From positions 124,001-188,000 of the forward strand of contig NZ_BJND01000005.1 in NCBI RefSeq assembly GCF_006539505.1: a stretch of 64,000 nucleotides of DNA, written 5' to 3'. This DNA is from Streptomyces spinoverrucosus. GTDB taxonomy: Bacteria; Actinomycetota; Actinomycetes; Streptomycetales; Streptomycetaceae. How positions within the stretch are numbered: position 1 is the first letter of the stretch; every line of letters begins with the position of its first letter. Below the pieces are notes generated by a model. That model saw nothing but the letters and a program-made list of their open reading frames with translations, did not search any database and was not told the DNA's origin. This document shows, one piece after another, positions 42,102 through 50,372 of the stretch. The translations under genes and the position numbers were made by a program.

Positions 42102-44366
42102 ATGAGCGAGTTCATCACCCTGACCGGAGCCCGCGAGAACAACCTGAAGGACGTCACCCTCCGCATCCCGAAAGGCCGGCTGACCGTGTTCACCGGCGTT
42201 TCGGGATCGGGGAAGTCGTCCGTCGTCTTCGACACGATCGCGGTCGAGTCGCAGCGCCAGCTGAACGAGACCTTCACCTGGTTCGTGCGCAACCGGCTGC
42301 CCAAGTACGAGCGGCCGCACGCCGACTCGTTGGAGGACCTCACGCCCGCGATCGTCGTCGACCAGCGGCCGATCGGGGGCCATTCCCGGTCCACGGTCGG
42401 CACCATGACGGACGTCTACTCGGTGATCCGTGTGCTGTTCTCCCGGCACGGCACCCCCAGCGCCGGCCCGGCGACGGCGTACTCGTTCAACGATCCGTCG
42501 GGCATGTGCCCCGGCTGTGACGGACTGGGCCGCACGGTCCAGCCGGACTGGGACCGCATTCTCGACCCGGCCAGGTCGCTGGCGGACGGTGCGGTCCGCT
42601 TCCCGCCGTTCACGGCCGGGACCTGGCAGGGGCAGGCGTACACCAGCAGCGACGAGTTGGACCCGCACAAGCCGGTGGGTGAGTTCACCGCGGCCGAGCG
42701 GGAGTTCCTGATGCGCGGGCGGCCCGGCAGCAAGGTCACCGTCAACGGCTCCGGCGGCACCTGGACGACGGAGTACGAGGGGCTTGCCGACCGTTTCGAG
42801 CGGCTGTATCTGAAGCGGGATCTGTCGGCGCTGAGCCAGAAGACGCGCGATCTGGTCCGGGAGTACCTCGTGGAGGGGACCTGCCCGAGGTGCGGGGGCG
42901 CCCGGCTGAACGCGGCCGCGCTCGCGACCCGGATCCGCGGCCTGTCGATCGCCGACTGCGCCCGGATGCAGGTCACGGACCTCATCGCCGTACTGAAGGA
43001 CATCGACGACCCGGTCGCGGGACCGATCGCCGGGGCCGCCGTCGCCGCGCTGGAACGCATCGAGGCGATCGGCCTCGGCTATCTCAGCCTCGACCGCGAG
43101 ACGTCGACGCTGTCCGGCGGCGAGGGGCAGCGGCTGAAGACCGTGCGCCACTTGGGCTCCAGCCTGACCGGGATGACGTACATCTTCGACGAGCCCAGCG
43201 TCGGACTGCACCCGCGGGACGTCGGGCGGCTGGGCGATCTGCTGCTGCGGCTGCGGGACAAGGGGAACACCGTGCTGGTCGTCGAGCACGACCCCGACGT
43301 CATCGCGCTGGCCGACCATGTCGTCGACATGGGGCCGGGCGCGGGCGCGCACGGCGGACGCGTGGTGTTCGAGGGGACGCCGGGCGAGCTGGAGGCCTCG
43401 GGCACGCTGACGGGGCGGTCCCTGGGGCGTCGTACGGCGGTCAAGGCTTCCACCCGGGCGGCGACCGGCGGGCTGTGGGTGAAGGGCGCCGACCGGCACA
43501 ACCTGCGGGAGGTGACCGTGCAGTTCCCGACCGGGGTGCTGACCGCCGTCACCGGGGTCGCCGGGTCCGGGAAGAGCACGCTGGTCGCCGAGTTCACGGC
43601 CGCCCACCCGGAGGCCGTGGTCGTGGACCAGTCGTCCATCGGCATCTCGGCTCGGTCGACCCCGGCGACGTATCTCGGCGTGATGGACGCCGTACGGCGG
43701 ATCTTCGCGCGCGAGACGGGTGTCGAGCCGGGGCTGTTCAGTTTCAACTCTGCGGGTGCCTGCGGGACGTGTGAGGGGCGCGGGCTCCTCCACACCGACC
43801 TGGCCTTCATGGATCCGGTGACGACGACGTGCCAGGACTGCGAGGGGCGGCGGTTCCGGGAGGAGGTGCTGCGGCTGACGGTCGGCGGCCACTCGATCGC
43901 CGACGTGCTGGAGATGACGGCCGACCAGGCGCTGGGGTTCCTCACGGATTCGGGGGTACGGCGCCGGCTGCGCGCCCTGCAGGATGTCGGGCTCACCTAC
44001 CTCACCCTGGGGCAGCCGCTGTCCACGCTCTCGGGCGGGGAGCGGCAGCGGATCAAGCTGGCGACGCGGCTGCACCGTACCGGCACGGTGTACGTCCTCG
44101 ATGAGCCGACCACCGGACTGCACATGTCGGACGTCGATGGGCTGCTTGCGCTGCTGGATCGGTTGGTGGACGCCGGGAACACGGTGGTGGTCGTGGAGCA
44201 CAACCTGGACGTGGTGGCGCACGCCGACTGGGTGATCGACCTGGGCCCCGGTGGGGGACGGGACGGCGGACGGGTGATCTTCGAGGGGAAGCCGGGTGAC
44301 CTGCTGGGCTTCGAAAGGTCCTGGACGGGGAAGCACTTGCGGAGGGTGACCGGGGTCGGCGGGTGA
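42102..44366 (+). CDS. UvrA-like ATPase (UvrA2/DrrC type)
   Basis: Double ATP-binding protein of 754 residues, clearly shorter than the roughly 950 of excision-repair UvrA. The first Walker A is GVSGSGKSS, the second GVAGSGKST; signatures are STLSGGEGQRLKTVRH and STLSGGERQRIKLATR. Zinc-binding pairs CGTC and CQDC, 20 residues apart, remain in the second half. The short length indicates loss of the UvrB-binding region, as in UvrA2/DrrC proteins that aid drug resistance. It starts 10 bp after the ABC-F stop with no good ribosome site, so the two are probably one operon. Confidence 0.87.
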   Translation: MSEFITLTGARENNLKDVTLRIPKGRLTVFTGVSGSGKSSVVFDTIAVESQRQLNETFTWFVRNRLPKYERPHADSLEDLTPAIVVDQRPIGGHSRSTVGTMTDVYSVIRVLFSRHGTPSAGPATAYSFNDPSGMCPGCDGLGRTVQPDWDRILDPARSLADGAVRFPPFTAGTWQGQAYTSSDELDPHKPVGEFTAAEREFLMRGRPGSKVTVNGSGGTWTTEYEGLADRFERLYLKRDLSALSQKTRDLVREYLVEGTCPRCGGARLNAAALATRIRGLSIADCARMQVTDLIAVLKDIDDPVAGPIAGAAVAALERIEAIGLGYLSLDRETSTLSGGEGQRLKTVRHLGSSLTGMTYIFDEPSVGLHPRDVGRLGDLLLRLRDKGNTVLVVEHDPDVIALADHVVDMGPGAGAHGGRVVFEGTPGELEASGTLTGRSLGRRTAVKASTRAATGGLWVKGADRHNLREVTVQFPTGVLTAVTGVAGSGKSTLVAEFTAAHPEAVVVDQSSIGISARSTPATYLGVMDAVRRIFARETGVEPGLFSFNSAGACGTCEGRGLLHTDLAFMDPVTTTCQDCEGRRFREEVLRLTVGGHSIADVLEMTADQALGFLTDSGVRRRLRALQDVGLTYLTLGQPLSTLSGGERQRIKLATRLHRTGTVYVLDEPTTGLHMSDVDGLLALLDRLVDAGNTVVVVEHNLDVVAHADWVIDLGPGGGRDGGRVIFEGKPGDLLGFERSWTGKHLRRVTGVGG

Positions 44367-44502
44367 TCGACCCGTTCGGGCTGACGGGGCTGCCGTCTCC
44401 GACAATGTCCCTGCATGATGTCGGCCGGCCCCGACCCGTTCCGGCCACACCACCCGGGTAACCGGACCAGCAAGAACGCCCCATCCGATACGGAGACCGC
44501 AC

Positions 44503-45279
44503 GTGCCCAGCAAGAAGGCCCTCATCCGTCGCCCCGGCCCGCGCCTCGCCGAAGGTCTGGTGACGCACATCCAGCGGGAGAAGGCCGATGTCGAGCTCGC
44601 GGTCCGGCAGTGGGAGGCGTACGCGGAGGCGCTGCGCACGCACGGCTGGGAGACCATCGAGGTCGATCCGGCCGACGACTGCCCGGACTCCGTGTTCGTC
44701 GAGGACACCGTGGTCATGTACAAGAACGTTGCCCTGATAGCGCGCTCGGGCGCCGAGTCCCGGCGGGACGAGGCCGCGGGCGTCGAGGAGGTCGTCGCCC
44801 GTCTGGGCTGCTCGGTGAACTGGATCTGGGAGCCGGGCACGCTGGACGGCGGTGACGTGCTGAAGATCGGCGACACGATCTACGTCGGCCGCGGCGGCCG
44901 CACCAACGCCGCCGGCGTCCAGCAGCTGCGGGCCGCGTTCGAGCCGCTGGGGGCGCGCGTGGTCGCCGTACCCGTCAGCAAGGTGCTGCATCTGAAGTCC
45001 GCGGTCACGGCGCTGCCGGACGGGACCGTGATCGGGCACATCCCGCTGATGGACACGCCGTCCCTGTTCGGGCGTTTCCTGCACGTGCCGGAGGCGTCCG
45101 GCTCGCATGTGGTGCTGCTCGGTGGAGACAAGCTGCTCATGGCGGCCAGCGCCCCGAAGACCGCCGAGCTGTTCACCGACCTGGGCTACACGCCGGTCAT
45201 CGTGGACATCAGCGAGTTCGAGAAGCTGGAAGGCTGTGTGACATGTCTCTCGGTACGGCTGCGGGAGCTGTACGCCTGA
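44503..45279 (+). CDS. ddaH: Dimethylarginine dimethylaminohydrolase
   Basis: Hydrolyses methylated arginines to citrulline and methylamines. The 258-residue protein of the amidinotransferase fold has the N-terminal aspartate loop SVFVEDT, the WEPGTLDGGDVL region with Asp ligands, the histidine in VSKVLHLKSAVT, and the nucleophilic cysteine in EGCVTCLSVRL at the C-terminus. All catalytic positions expected for bacterial DDAH are present. GTG start (MPSKKALIRRPG as translated), used because it gives the family N-terminus. Confidence 0.9.
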   Translation: MPSKKALIRRPGPRLAEGLVTHIQREKADVELAVRQWEAYAEALRTHGWETIEVDPADDCPDSVFVEDTVVMYKNVALIARSGAESRRDEAAGVEEVVARLGCSVNWIWEPGTLDGGDVLKIGDTIYVGRGGRTNAAGVQQLRAAFEPLGARVVAVPVSKVLHLKSAVTALPDGTVIGHIPLMDTPSLFGRFLHVPEASGSHVVLLGGDKLLMAASAPKTAELFTDLGYTPVIVDISEFEKLEGCVTCLSVRLRELYA

Positions 45280-45304
45280 TCGGTGCCGCCACGGCAGTTC
45301 CGGT

Positions 45305-45326
45305 CCCGGGACCTGGGAGTCCCGGG
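45305..45326 (+). terminator. Terminator after ddaH
   Basis: CCCGGGA, 8-base loop, TCCCGGG, then GGCTTTG, 26 bp beyond the ddaH stop. Likely terminator. Confidence 0.65.
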
Positions 45327-45390
45327 GCTTTGCCGCACACCCGTGCGGCCGTGGGAAGAGGGCCTGAACAGCGGTCTTTACAGCGCTCTT

Positions 45391-45440
45391 AACCTACGGC
45401 TTCGTAACCTACGGATTCGTAGCCTACGATCCCGTAGGTT
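45391..45440 (+). promoter_or_regulatory. Triple 15-bp tandem operator upstream of the desaturase
   Basis: AACCTACGGCTTCGT, AACCTACGGATTCGT and AGCCTACGATCCCGT follow one another at 45391, 45406 and 45421, then AGGTT. Each unit with the next base or two is palindromic: the middle one contains CTACG-GATT-CGTAG. The outer ends AACCTACG and CGTAGGTT are exact complements. The block lies 55 bp upstream of the desaturase start, overlapping where a promoter would sit. Likely cooperative repressor binding. Confidence 0.7.
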
Positions 45441-45494
45441 CCGGCGCCGCCCGCCGGCCCGACTCCCTTTGTTCCACGTCCCCCTGGAGTACCC

Positions 45495-46469
45495 GTGACG
45501 ATCACCTCTCCGCACCTCGGCAGCCCCTCCGTCTGGACCGACGCCCGGCTGCTGTACGCCCTGGAGGAAGTGGTCGAGAAGGAACTCAACCGCCATCTGA
45601 AGGTCGCCAAGGACTGGATGCCGCACGAGTACGTGCCGTGGTCCGACGGCCGTAACTTCCCCGGCCTCTTCGAGGACGGCGAGGCCTGGGACAAGGAGCA
45701 GTCCAAGGTCACCGAGATCGGCCGGATCGCGCTGGTGGTGAATCTGCTGACCGAGGACAACCTCCCCAGCTACCACCACGAGATCGCCAGCCTGTTCGGC
45801 CGCGACGGCGCCTGGGGCACATGGGTGCACCGCTGGACCGCCGAGGAGGGCCGGCACGGCATCGTGATGCGGGACTATCTGCTGACCTCGCGCGCGGTGG
45901 ACCCGGACAAGCTGGAGCAGTTCCGTATGGCGCACATGAGCGAGGGCTTCGAGTCGGACAACCGGCACTCGATGCTGCACTCGATCGCCTACGTCGCCTT
46001 CCAGGAGCTCGCGACCCGTATCTCGCACCGCAACACCGGTCACCAGTCGGGCGACCCCATCTGCGACCGCATGCTGGCCCGCATCGCGACCGACGAGAAC
46101 CTGCACATGGTCTTCTACCGGAACCTGCTCAAGGCGGCCTTCGAGCTCGCGCCCGACCTGACGATGCAGGCGGTGCGGGACGTCGTCGTCAACTTCCGGA
46201 TGCCCGGGCACGGCATCCCCGGCTTCGAGCGGGCGGCGGCGCAGATGGCCATCGGCGAGGTCTACAACCTGCGCATCCACCACGACGACGTACTCCAGCC
46301 CGTACTGCGCTTCTTGAAGGTCCTGGAGATCGACGGCCTCGGCCCCGAGGGCCTCAAGGCCCAGGAGGAGCTCGGCCTGTTCATGAACGGACTGGACACG
46401 GAGGCCGCGAAGTTCGACGAGAAGCTCGCGGCCCGCAAGGCCCGGATGGCGGCACGCGGGGCGGTGTGA
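45495..46469 (+). CDS. Acyl-ACP desaturase (ferritin-like di-iron)
   Basis: Soluble desaturase that introduces a double bond into acyl-ACP, 324 residues. The di-iron ligands are seen as the two ExxH motifs: EEGRH in WTAEEGRHGIVMR (about residue 117) and DENLH in IATDENLHMVF (about residue 200), together with glutamates in LTEDNLPSYH and FQELATR. GTG start. The upstream triple operator points to tight lipid-responsive control. It changes membrane fluidity or supplies unsaturated precursors; the chain and position of the double bond are not evident. Confidence 0.88.
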   Translation: MTITSPHLGSPSVWTDARLLYALEEVVEKELNRHLKVAKDWMPHEYVPWSDGRNFPGLFEDGEAWDKEQSKVTEIGRIALVVNLLTEDNLPSYHHEIASLFGRDGAWGTWVHRWTAEEGRHGIVMRDYLLTSRAVDPDKLEQFRMAHMSEGFESDNRHSMLHSIAYVAFQELATRISHRNTGHQSGDPICDRMLARIATDENLHMVFYRNLLKAAFELAPDLTMQAVRDVVVNFRMPGHGIPGFERAAAQMAIGEVYNLRIHHDDVLQPVLRFLKVLEIDGLGPEGLKAQEELGLFMNGLDTEAAKFDEKLAARKARMAARGAV

Positions 46470-46536
46470 CCGAGGCCGGGCGGGGGCGGGAGGGCTGAGA
46501 GCGGGTACGCGAACCGGCGTATCCGCCCTGAGAAGG

Positions 46537-46782
46537 TCAGTAGGAGGTACGGCGCAGCTGGAGCCGTTCCTTCTCGGACAGGCCGCCCCAGACGCCGAAG
46601 CGTTCGTCGTTCGCCAGGGCGTAGTCGAGGCAGGCGGTGCGCATCTCGCACAGGCCGCAGATGCGCTTCGCCTCACGCACCGAGCTGCCCGGCTCGGGAA
46701 AGAAGAAGTCGGCCCCGGTCTGTGCGCACAGCGCCTGGGCCTGCCAGGCGGTGTCCGCGGGGGTGATGGTTTCGAAGTGCAT
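46537..46782 (-). CDS. WhiB-like iron-sulfur transcriptional regulator
   Basis: Actinobacterial Wbl protein of 81 residues that should bind a 4Fe-4S cluster and a sigma factor. Four cysteines are present: C19 (AQALC), then C42, C45 and C51 in ICGLCEMRTACLDY, the CxxCx5C motif. GVWGG follows, the turn preceding a basic tail (EKERLQLRRTSY). The ATG reads MHFETITPADTAW; a GGAGG lies only one base before it, unusually close, so the mapped start is uncertain, but no in-frame alternative looks better. It faces a VOC gene. Confidence 0.88.
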   Translation of the reverse strand: MHFETITPADTAWQAQALCAQTGADFFFPEPGSSVREAKRICGLCEMRTACLDYALANDERFGVWGGLSEKERLQLRRTSY

Positions 46783-47033
46783 GCCTCCGAGCGTGCCGAA
46801 GCGTGAAAAACGTTCGATCAACGTCCGCTCAACGCGCGGGTTCACGGCCTCCGGCCCGCCCGATGATGCCCGCGCGGCGGTGCGCGGCGCACGGCGGCGC
46901 GCGGGAGCGGTTGAAACGAGGAGAATCCCGTCTGTCACTGACGGTGACTGTTCACGGGGCGTTGGGCACGCGATTGTCAGTGGGCGATGCAAGACTCGGC
47001 ACTGCAGGCAACGGGCCCTTCCGGGAGGCAAAG
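46783..47033. other. Divergent intergenic region wbl/VOC
   Basis: About 250 bp between the WhiB-like start and the VOC start with no supported gene. The frames crossing it have no sensible start. Promoters for both sides must be here. Confidence 0.5.
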
Positions 47034-47819
47034 ATGCTCACCACCCGTTTCGTCAACGGCGCTCCGAACTGGATCGACGTCGGCACTTCCGACATCGACG
47101 GCGCCATCCACTTCTACGGCGGTCTCTTCGGCTGGCAGTTCCAGTCGGCGGGACCCGAGGCCGGCGGCTACGGCTTCTTCCAGTTGGACGGCAGGACCGT
47201 CGCCGGGGGGATGCAGACCACCGATGAGCAGGGCCCGCCGTCCTGGACGGTGTACTTCCAGAGCCCGGACGCGCAGGCCACGGCCAAGGCGGCCGAGCAG
47301 GCGCACGGACGGGTGCTCGTGGAGCCCATGGACGTGATGGGGCAGGGCCACATGGCGATCCTGGCCGACCAGCAGGGCGTGCCGTTCGGCATCTGGCAGC
47401 CGGTGCTGCACAAGGGCGTGGACGTGATGAACGAGCCGGGCACGCTGTGCTGGCTGGAGCTGTACACGCCGGACATCGCGTCGGCCGCCGGCTACTACCA
47501 CGCGCTGCTCGGCTGGGAGACGTCGTCGGTGGACTTCCCGGGCGGTTCCTACACGTGCGTAAACCCGGCCGGGGAGGGTGAGGACGCCATGTTCGGCGGC
47601 CTGGTCCCGCTGGCCGACGACCCCGCGGAGGATGCCGCCTACTGGCTGCCGTACTTCGAGGTCACCGACGCCGACGCCGCGGTGAGCAAGGCGCGGGAGC
47701 TGGGCGGGACGGTCCGGATGGAGGCCATGGACATCCCGGACGTGGGCCGTATCGCCAAGCTGGCCGACCCGTTCGGCGCCCGCTTCGCGGTGATCAGGAG
47801 CGCCCAGCCGCAGGGGTGA
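47034..47819 (+). CDS. VOC family (glyoxalase/bleomycin-resistance-fold) protein
   Basis: A 261-residue protein with two glyoxalase-fold halves. The first starts APNWIDVGTSDIDGAIHFYGGLFGWQF (shown as DVGTSDIDGAIHFYGGLFGW), the second GTLCWLELYTPDIASAAGYYHALLGWE (ELYTPDIASAAGYYHALLGW). Family members bind a metal or a small ligand; this paired form is often annotated as a hydroxylase-like or CFP32-type protein. ATG has GGGAGG five bases upstream. Substrate unknown. A strong terminator follows. Confidence 0.82.
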   Translation: MLTTRFVNGAPNWIDVGTSDIDGAIHFYGGLFGWQFQSAGPEAGGYGFFQLDGRTVAGGMQTTDEQGPPSWTVYFQSPDAQATAKAAEQAHGRVLVEPMDVMGQGHMAILADQQGVPFGIWQPVLHKGVDVMNEPGTLCWLELYTPDIASAAGYYHALLGWETSSVDFPGGSYTCVNPAGEGEDAMFGGLVPLADDPAEDAAYWLPYFEVTDADAAVSKARELGGTVRMEAMDIPDVGRIAKLADPFGARFAVIRSAQPQG

Positions 47820-47847
47820 GCCCGGCGGCCCCGCTGAACCCCGGCGT

Positions 47848-47886
47848 CCCTGGAGGCCCGCAGGAACCGGCACAGGGCCTCCAGGG
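47848..47886 (+). terminator. Terminator after the VOC gene
   Basis: CCCTGGAGGCCC pairs perfectly with GGGCCTCCAGGG (12 bp) around a 15-base loop, 29 bp beyond the stop. It may also serve the convergent LacI gene. Confidence 0.8.
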
Positions 47887-48059
47887 CGCGTCTTCCGGAG
47901 CAGTCCCACTCGGACCGGGTGGCTGCCGGGCTGGACCTGCAGGTGCTCCTGCAGCCTGCCGTGATCGTCGTCATCGAACTGGGGGTCTCCCCGCGCGAAC
48001 GAGGCCGCACCGGTCCTCATCGAGGCCGCGGCCGACTGACCGCGCCTCGGGCAGAAGAC

Positions 48060-49133
48060 CTAGGCGGAGGCGCGGCGTACGAGGGTCGTCGGCAGGACGA
48101 CGCCGGTCGTCGTGTCTTGGTCTGCCTCGGTGGGGTTCCGGCGTAGGCGGCGGAGCAGGAGGCGGGCCATCAGGCGGCCCATCTCCTCGATGTCCTGACG
48201 GATCGTGGTGAGCGGCGGGTCGGTCTGTTCGGCTACGGGCAGCATGTCGTCGAAGCCGACCACGGCGACGTCGTCGGGCACCCGCCGCCCGTGTTCCCGC
48301 AGCACGCGCAGGGCGCCTGAGGCCATGAGGTCGTTGGCGGCGAATACGGCGTCCAGGTCGGGGCAGCGGTCGAGGAGTTCACGCATCGCCCGCTCACCCC
48401 CGGCCGGGGTGAAGTCGCCCTCGGCGATCAGCCGCGGGTCGGCGTCGGCCATGACGTCCCGGAAGCCGTCGAGGCGGTCCACCGCGGACGTCTGGTCGAG
48501 GGCCCCGGCGATGTGCGCGACGCGTCTGCGGCCCAGGCCGACGAGATGGCGTACGGCATCGCGGGCACCGCCCCGGTTGTCGCTGTCGACGTACACCGCG
48601 GTGGAGTCCTGCCCTGATGGAGCGGAGCCGAGAGTCTGCGGGAGGTTGCCGTCGCTCCAGCCGGGCCGCCCGCCGAACACGGTCGGCACGCCGGCGCCCT
48701 GGATCAGTCCGGGCAGGGCGTCGTCGAGGTGCAGGGAGAACACCAGCGCGCCGTCGACGTGTCCGCCGGCGAGATAGCGGCCGACGCGGGCGTGGTCGTC
48801 GCGGCCCTCGGTGAGCAGCAGCACGAGTTGATTGTCGTGGGCGGTCAGCTCCTTGCTGATGCCGCGGAGTTGGAGGGCGAAGAACGGGTCGGCGAAGACG
48901 CGGGTCTCCGGCTCGGCGATGACGACGGCGACCGCGTCGTGCCGCTTGGTCACCAGGCTGCGGGCCGCCTGGTTGGGGACGTACCCGAGTTCCTCGACGG
49001 CCCGCCGGACGCGCTCGACCAGCGGTTCACGCACCCCGTCCCCGCCGTTGACCACCCGTGAGACGGTGGCCCGCGACACCCCCGCCCGGGCGGCCACGGC
49101 CTCCAGCGTGGGACGCGACACTGCCTCGGACAC
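48060..49133 (-). CDS. LacI family transcriptional regulator
   Basis: Sugar-responsive regulator of 357 residues. The N-terminal helix-turn-helix with hinge is clear: PTLEAVAARAGVSRATVSRVVNGG and RVRRAVEELGYVPNQAARSLV (shown in pieces), then a periplasmic-binding-protein-like effector domain. The GTG start (MSEAVSRPTLE as translated) has GAGGAG seven bases upstream, which decides it over other upstream starts. A perfect GAGAGCGCTCTC palindrome just upstream is a likely autoregulatory operator. The regulated sugar genes are not obvious in this window; the nearby sugar-oxidation pair is a candidate. Confidence 0.85.
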   Translation of the reverse strand: MSEAVSRPTLEAVAARAGVSRATVSRVVNGGDGVREPLVERVRRAVEELGYVPNQAARSLVTKRHDAVAVVIAEPETRVFADPFFALQLRGISKELTAHDNQLVLLLTEGRDDHARVGRYLAGGHVDGALVFSLHLDDALPGLIQGAGVPTVFGGRPGWSDGNLPQTLGSAPSGQDSTAVYVDSDNRGGARDAVRHLVGLGRRRVAHIAGALDQTSAVDRLDGFRDVMADADPRLIAEGDFTPAGGERAMRELLDRCPDLDAVFAANDLMASGALRVLREHGRRVPDDVAVVGFDDMLPVAEQTDPPLTTIRQDIEEMGRLMARLLLRRLRRNPTEADQDTTTGVVLPTTLVRRASA

Positions 49134-49190
49134 TTCGGGACTCCTCACCGGCGCTTGCCGATCAGGATAACCGCACGCCAGGAGGTTGGA

Positions 49191-49202
49191 GAGAGCGCTC
49201 TC
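49191..49202 (-). promoter_or_regulatory. LacI-type operator upstream of the LacI gene
   Basis: GAGAGCGCTCTC is a perfect 12-bp palindrome with the central CG step typical of LacI-family operators, about 58 bp upstream of the regulator's start. It probably mediates self-repression. Confidence 0.6.
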
Positions 49203-49221
49203 GGCAGCAGCTCGCCTCCTG

Positions 49222-50214
49222 TCAGTGCTGGTGAGCTCCTTGATGCGGTTCATGAGGCTCGTGCGGCTCATACCCCGGAATCGTCCCATCGGCCTTCTTC
49301 ACCAGGAACAGCCCCACCATCCCCATGTCCGAGTGGCTCTGCACATGGCAGTGGTACATCCACGCCCCGGCGCCCACCCCCTCCCCCGCGATCACCTGGA
49401 AGCCGAAGGAGTCGGCCGGGCCCGTGATCTTGTTGTCGATGACCTGGCTGGGGTCGTCGGGGCCGGTCAGCATGCCGGTGCGGTTGTCGGCCCAGCGGTG
49501 ACCGTGCATGTGGAAGGTGTGGTAGTACTCGCCGTGGGTGATCACGACGAACTCGACGCGATCCCCCACCGTCGCCTCGAAGTTGGGGCCGGTGTGCGGG
49601 GCCCTGTTGTTGATCAGCAGGTCGTTGAAGACGACCGTGTGGGTGCGGTCCGGCAGGATGTCGCCCTTCCTGCGGACGATCACCGGGCCGTACAGACCCT
49701 TCCTGAGACCGCCGGTGCCGTGTTCCGTGCCCACCACATGGTCGTGGTAGTGCCAGTAGCCCGCGCTGCCCGCCCGCCAGGTGCCGTCCTTGCGGCGGCC
49801 GGGGGCGTGGGTGCGCCAGGTATAGGTGCGGGTCGCGCCCGGCTCCACATCGCTCTTGTTCAACTTGGTGCCGTCGCTGGTGATTTCGTAGTCCAGGCCG
49901 TGCACGTGCAGGCTCACCGCCACGTCCGTGGTGTTCTCGAACTCGATGTGCAGGGTGTCGCCCTCGTTGAGCTCGATCAGCGGGCCGGGAATCGTCGCCT
50001 TGCCCTTCTCGAAGCCGTAGCCCATCTGCCCGTCGGCGAGCTTCTCGGCGTAGAGCTTGATGTGCCTGACCGCGCCCCCGGCCGGGGCCGTACGCGCCGC
50101 CGCGCCACTGCCCGCCGCCTGGCCGGCGCCGGTCGCCTCGGATCCCAGGGACAACGATGTCGCGACGGCGGCGCCACCCAGGAGGACCCGCCGGTTGAAC
50201 CCACGTCTGTCCAT
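49222..50214 (-). CDS. Two-domain small laccase (multicopper oxidase)
   Basis: Secreted copper oxidase of 330 residues of the Streptomyces small-laccase type, which works as a trimer. A Tat-type signal ([21 protein letters not shown], shown as [12 protein letters not shown]) is present. Copper ligands are in [30 protein letters not shown] and the C-terminal [14 protein letters not shown] with type-1 copper ligands. The C-terminus ends in a repeated proline-glutamate-histidine tail ([14 protein letters not shown]). It oxidises phenols with oxygen. Divergent from the secreted sugar-oxidoreductase gene, it may accept electrons or oxidise its products. Confidence 0.9.
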   Translation of the reverse strand: MDRRGFNRRVLLGGAAVATSLSLGSEATGAGQAAGSGAAARTAPAGGAVRHIKLYAEKLADGQMGYGFEKGKATIPGPLIELNEGDTLHIEFENTTDVAVSLHVHGLDYEITSDGTKLNKSDVEPGATRTYTWRTHAPGRRKDGTWRAGSAGYWHYHDHVVGTEHGTGGLRKGLYGPVIVRRKGDILPDRTHTVVFNDLLINNRAPHTGPNFEATVGDRVEFVVITHGEYYHTFHMHGHRWADNRTGMLTGPDDPSQVIDNKITGPADSFGFQVIAGEGVGAGAWMYHCHVQSHSDMGMVGLFLVKKADGTIPGYEPHEPHEPHQGAHQH

Positions 50215-50313
50215 GCCGAACTCCCCACTCCGGTACGGGATTCGAGACGGTAGCGGGGCAGGCGGCGTTTATCCACACCCAGGACAAAGTTCGTTCCATC
50301 GCGGTCATACCTA

Positions 50314-50342
50314 TTGGCGAACGACGCAAAGAGGTCTAGCTT
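50314..50342 (+). promoter_or_regulatory. Possible promoter of the secreted sugar-oxidation operon
   Basis: TTGGCG and TAGCTT are 17 bp apart, ending 30 bp before the predicted start of the ThuA/dehydrogenase gene. Only moderate match to consensus. Confidence 0.35.
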
Positions 50343-50372
50343 CCTAGGCGCTGTTGCTGTGACCGACGAGGG

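Noticed and set aside
42060..44876. 938-codon open frame on the minus strand opposite the UvrA-like gene
   Set aside because: Antisense to a gene with intact Walker and zinc motifs; low-complexity translation.
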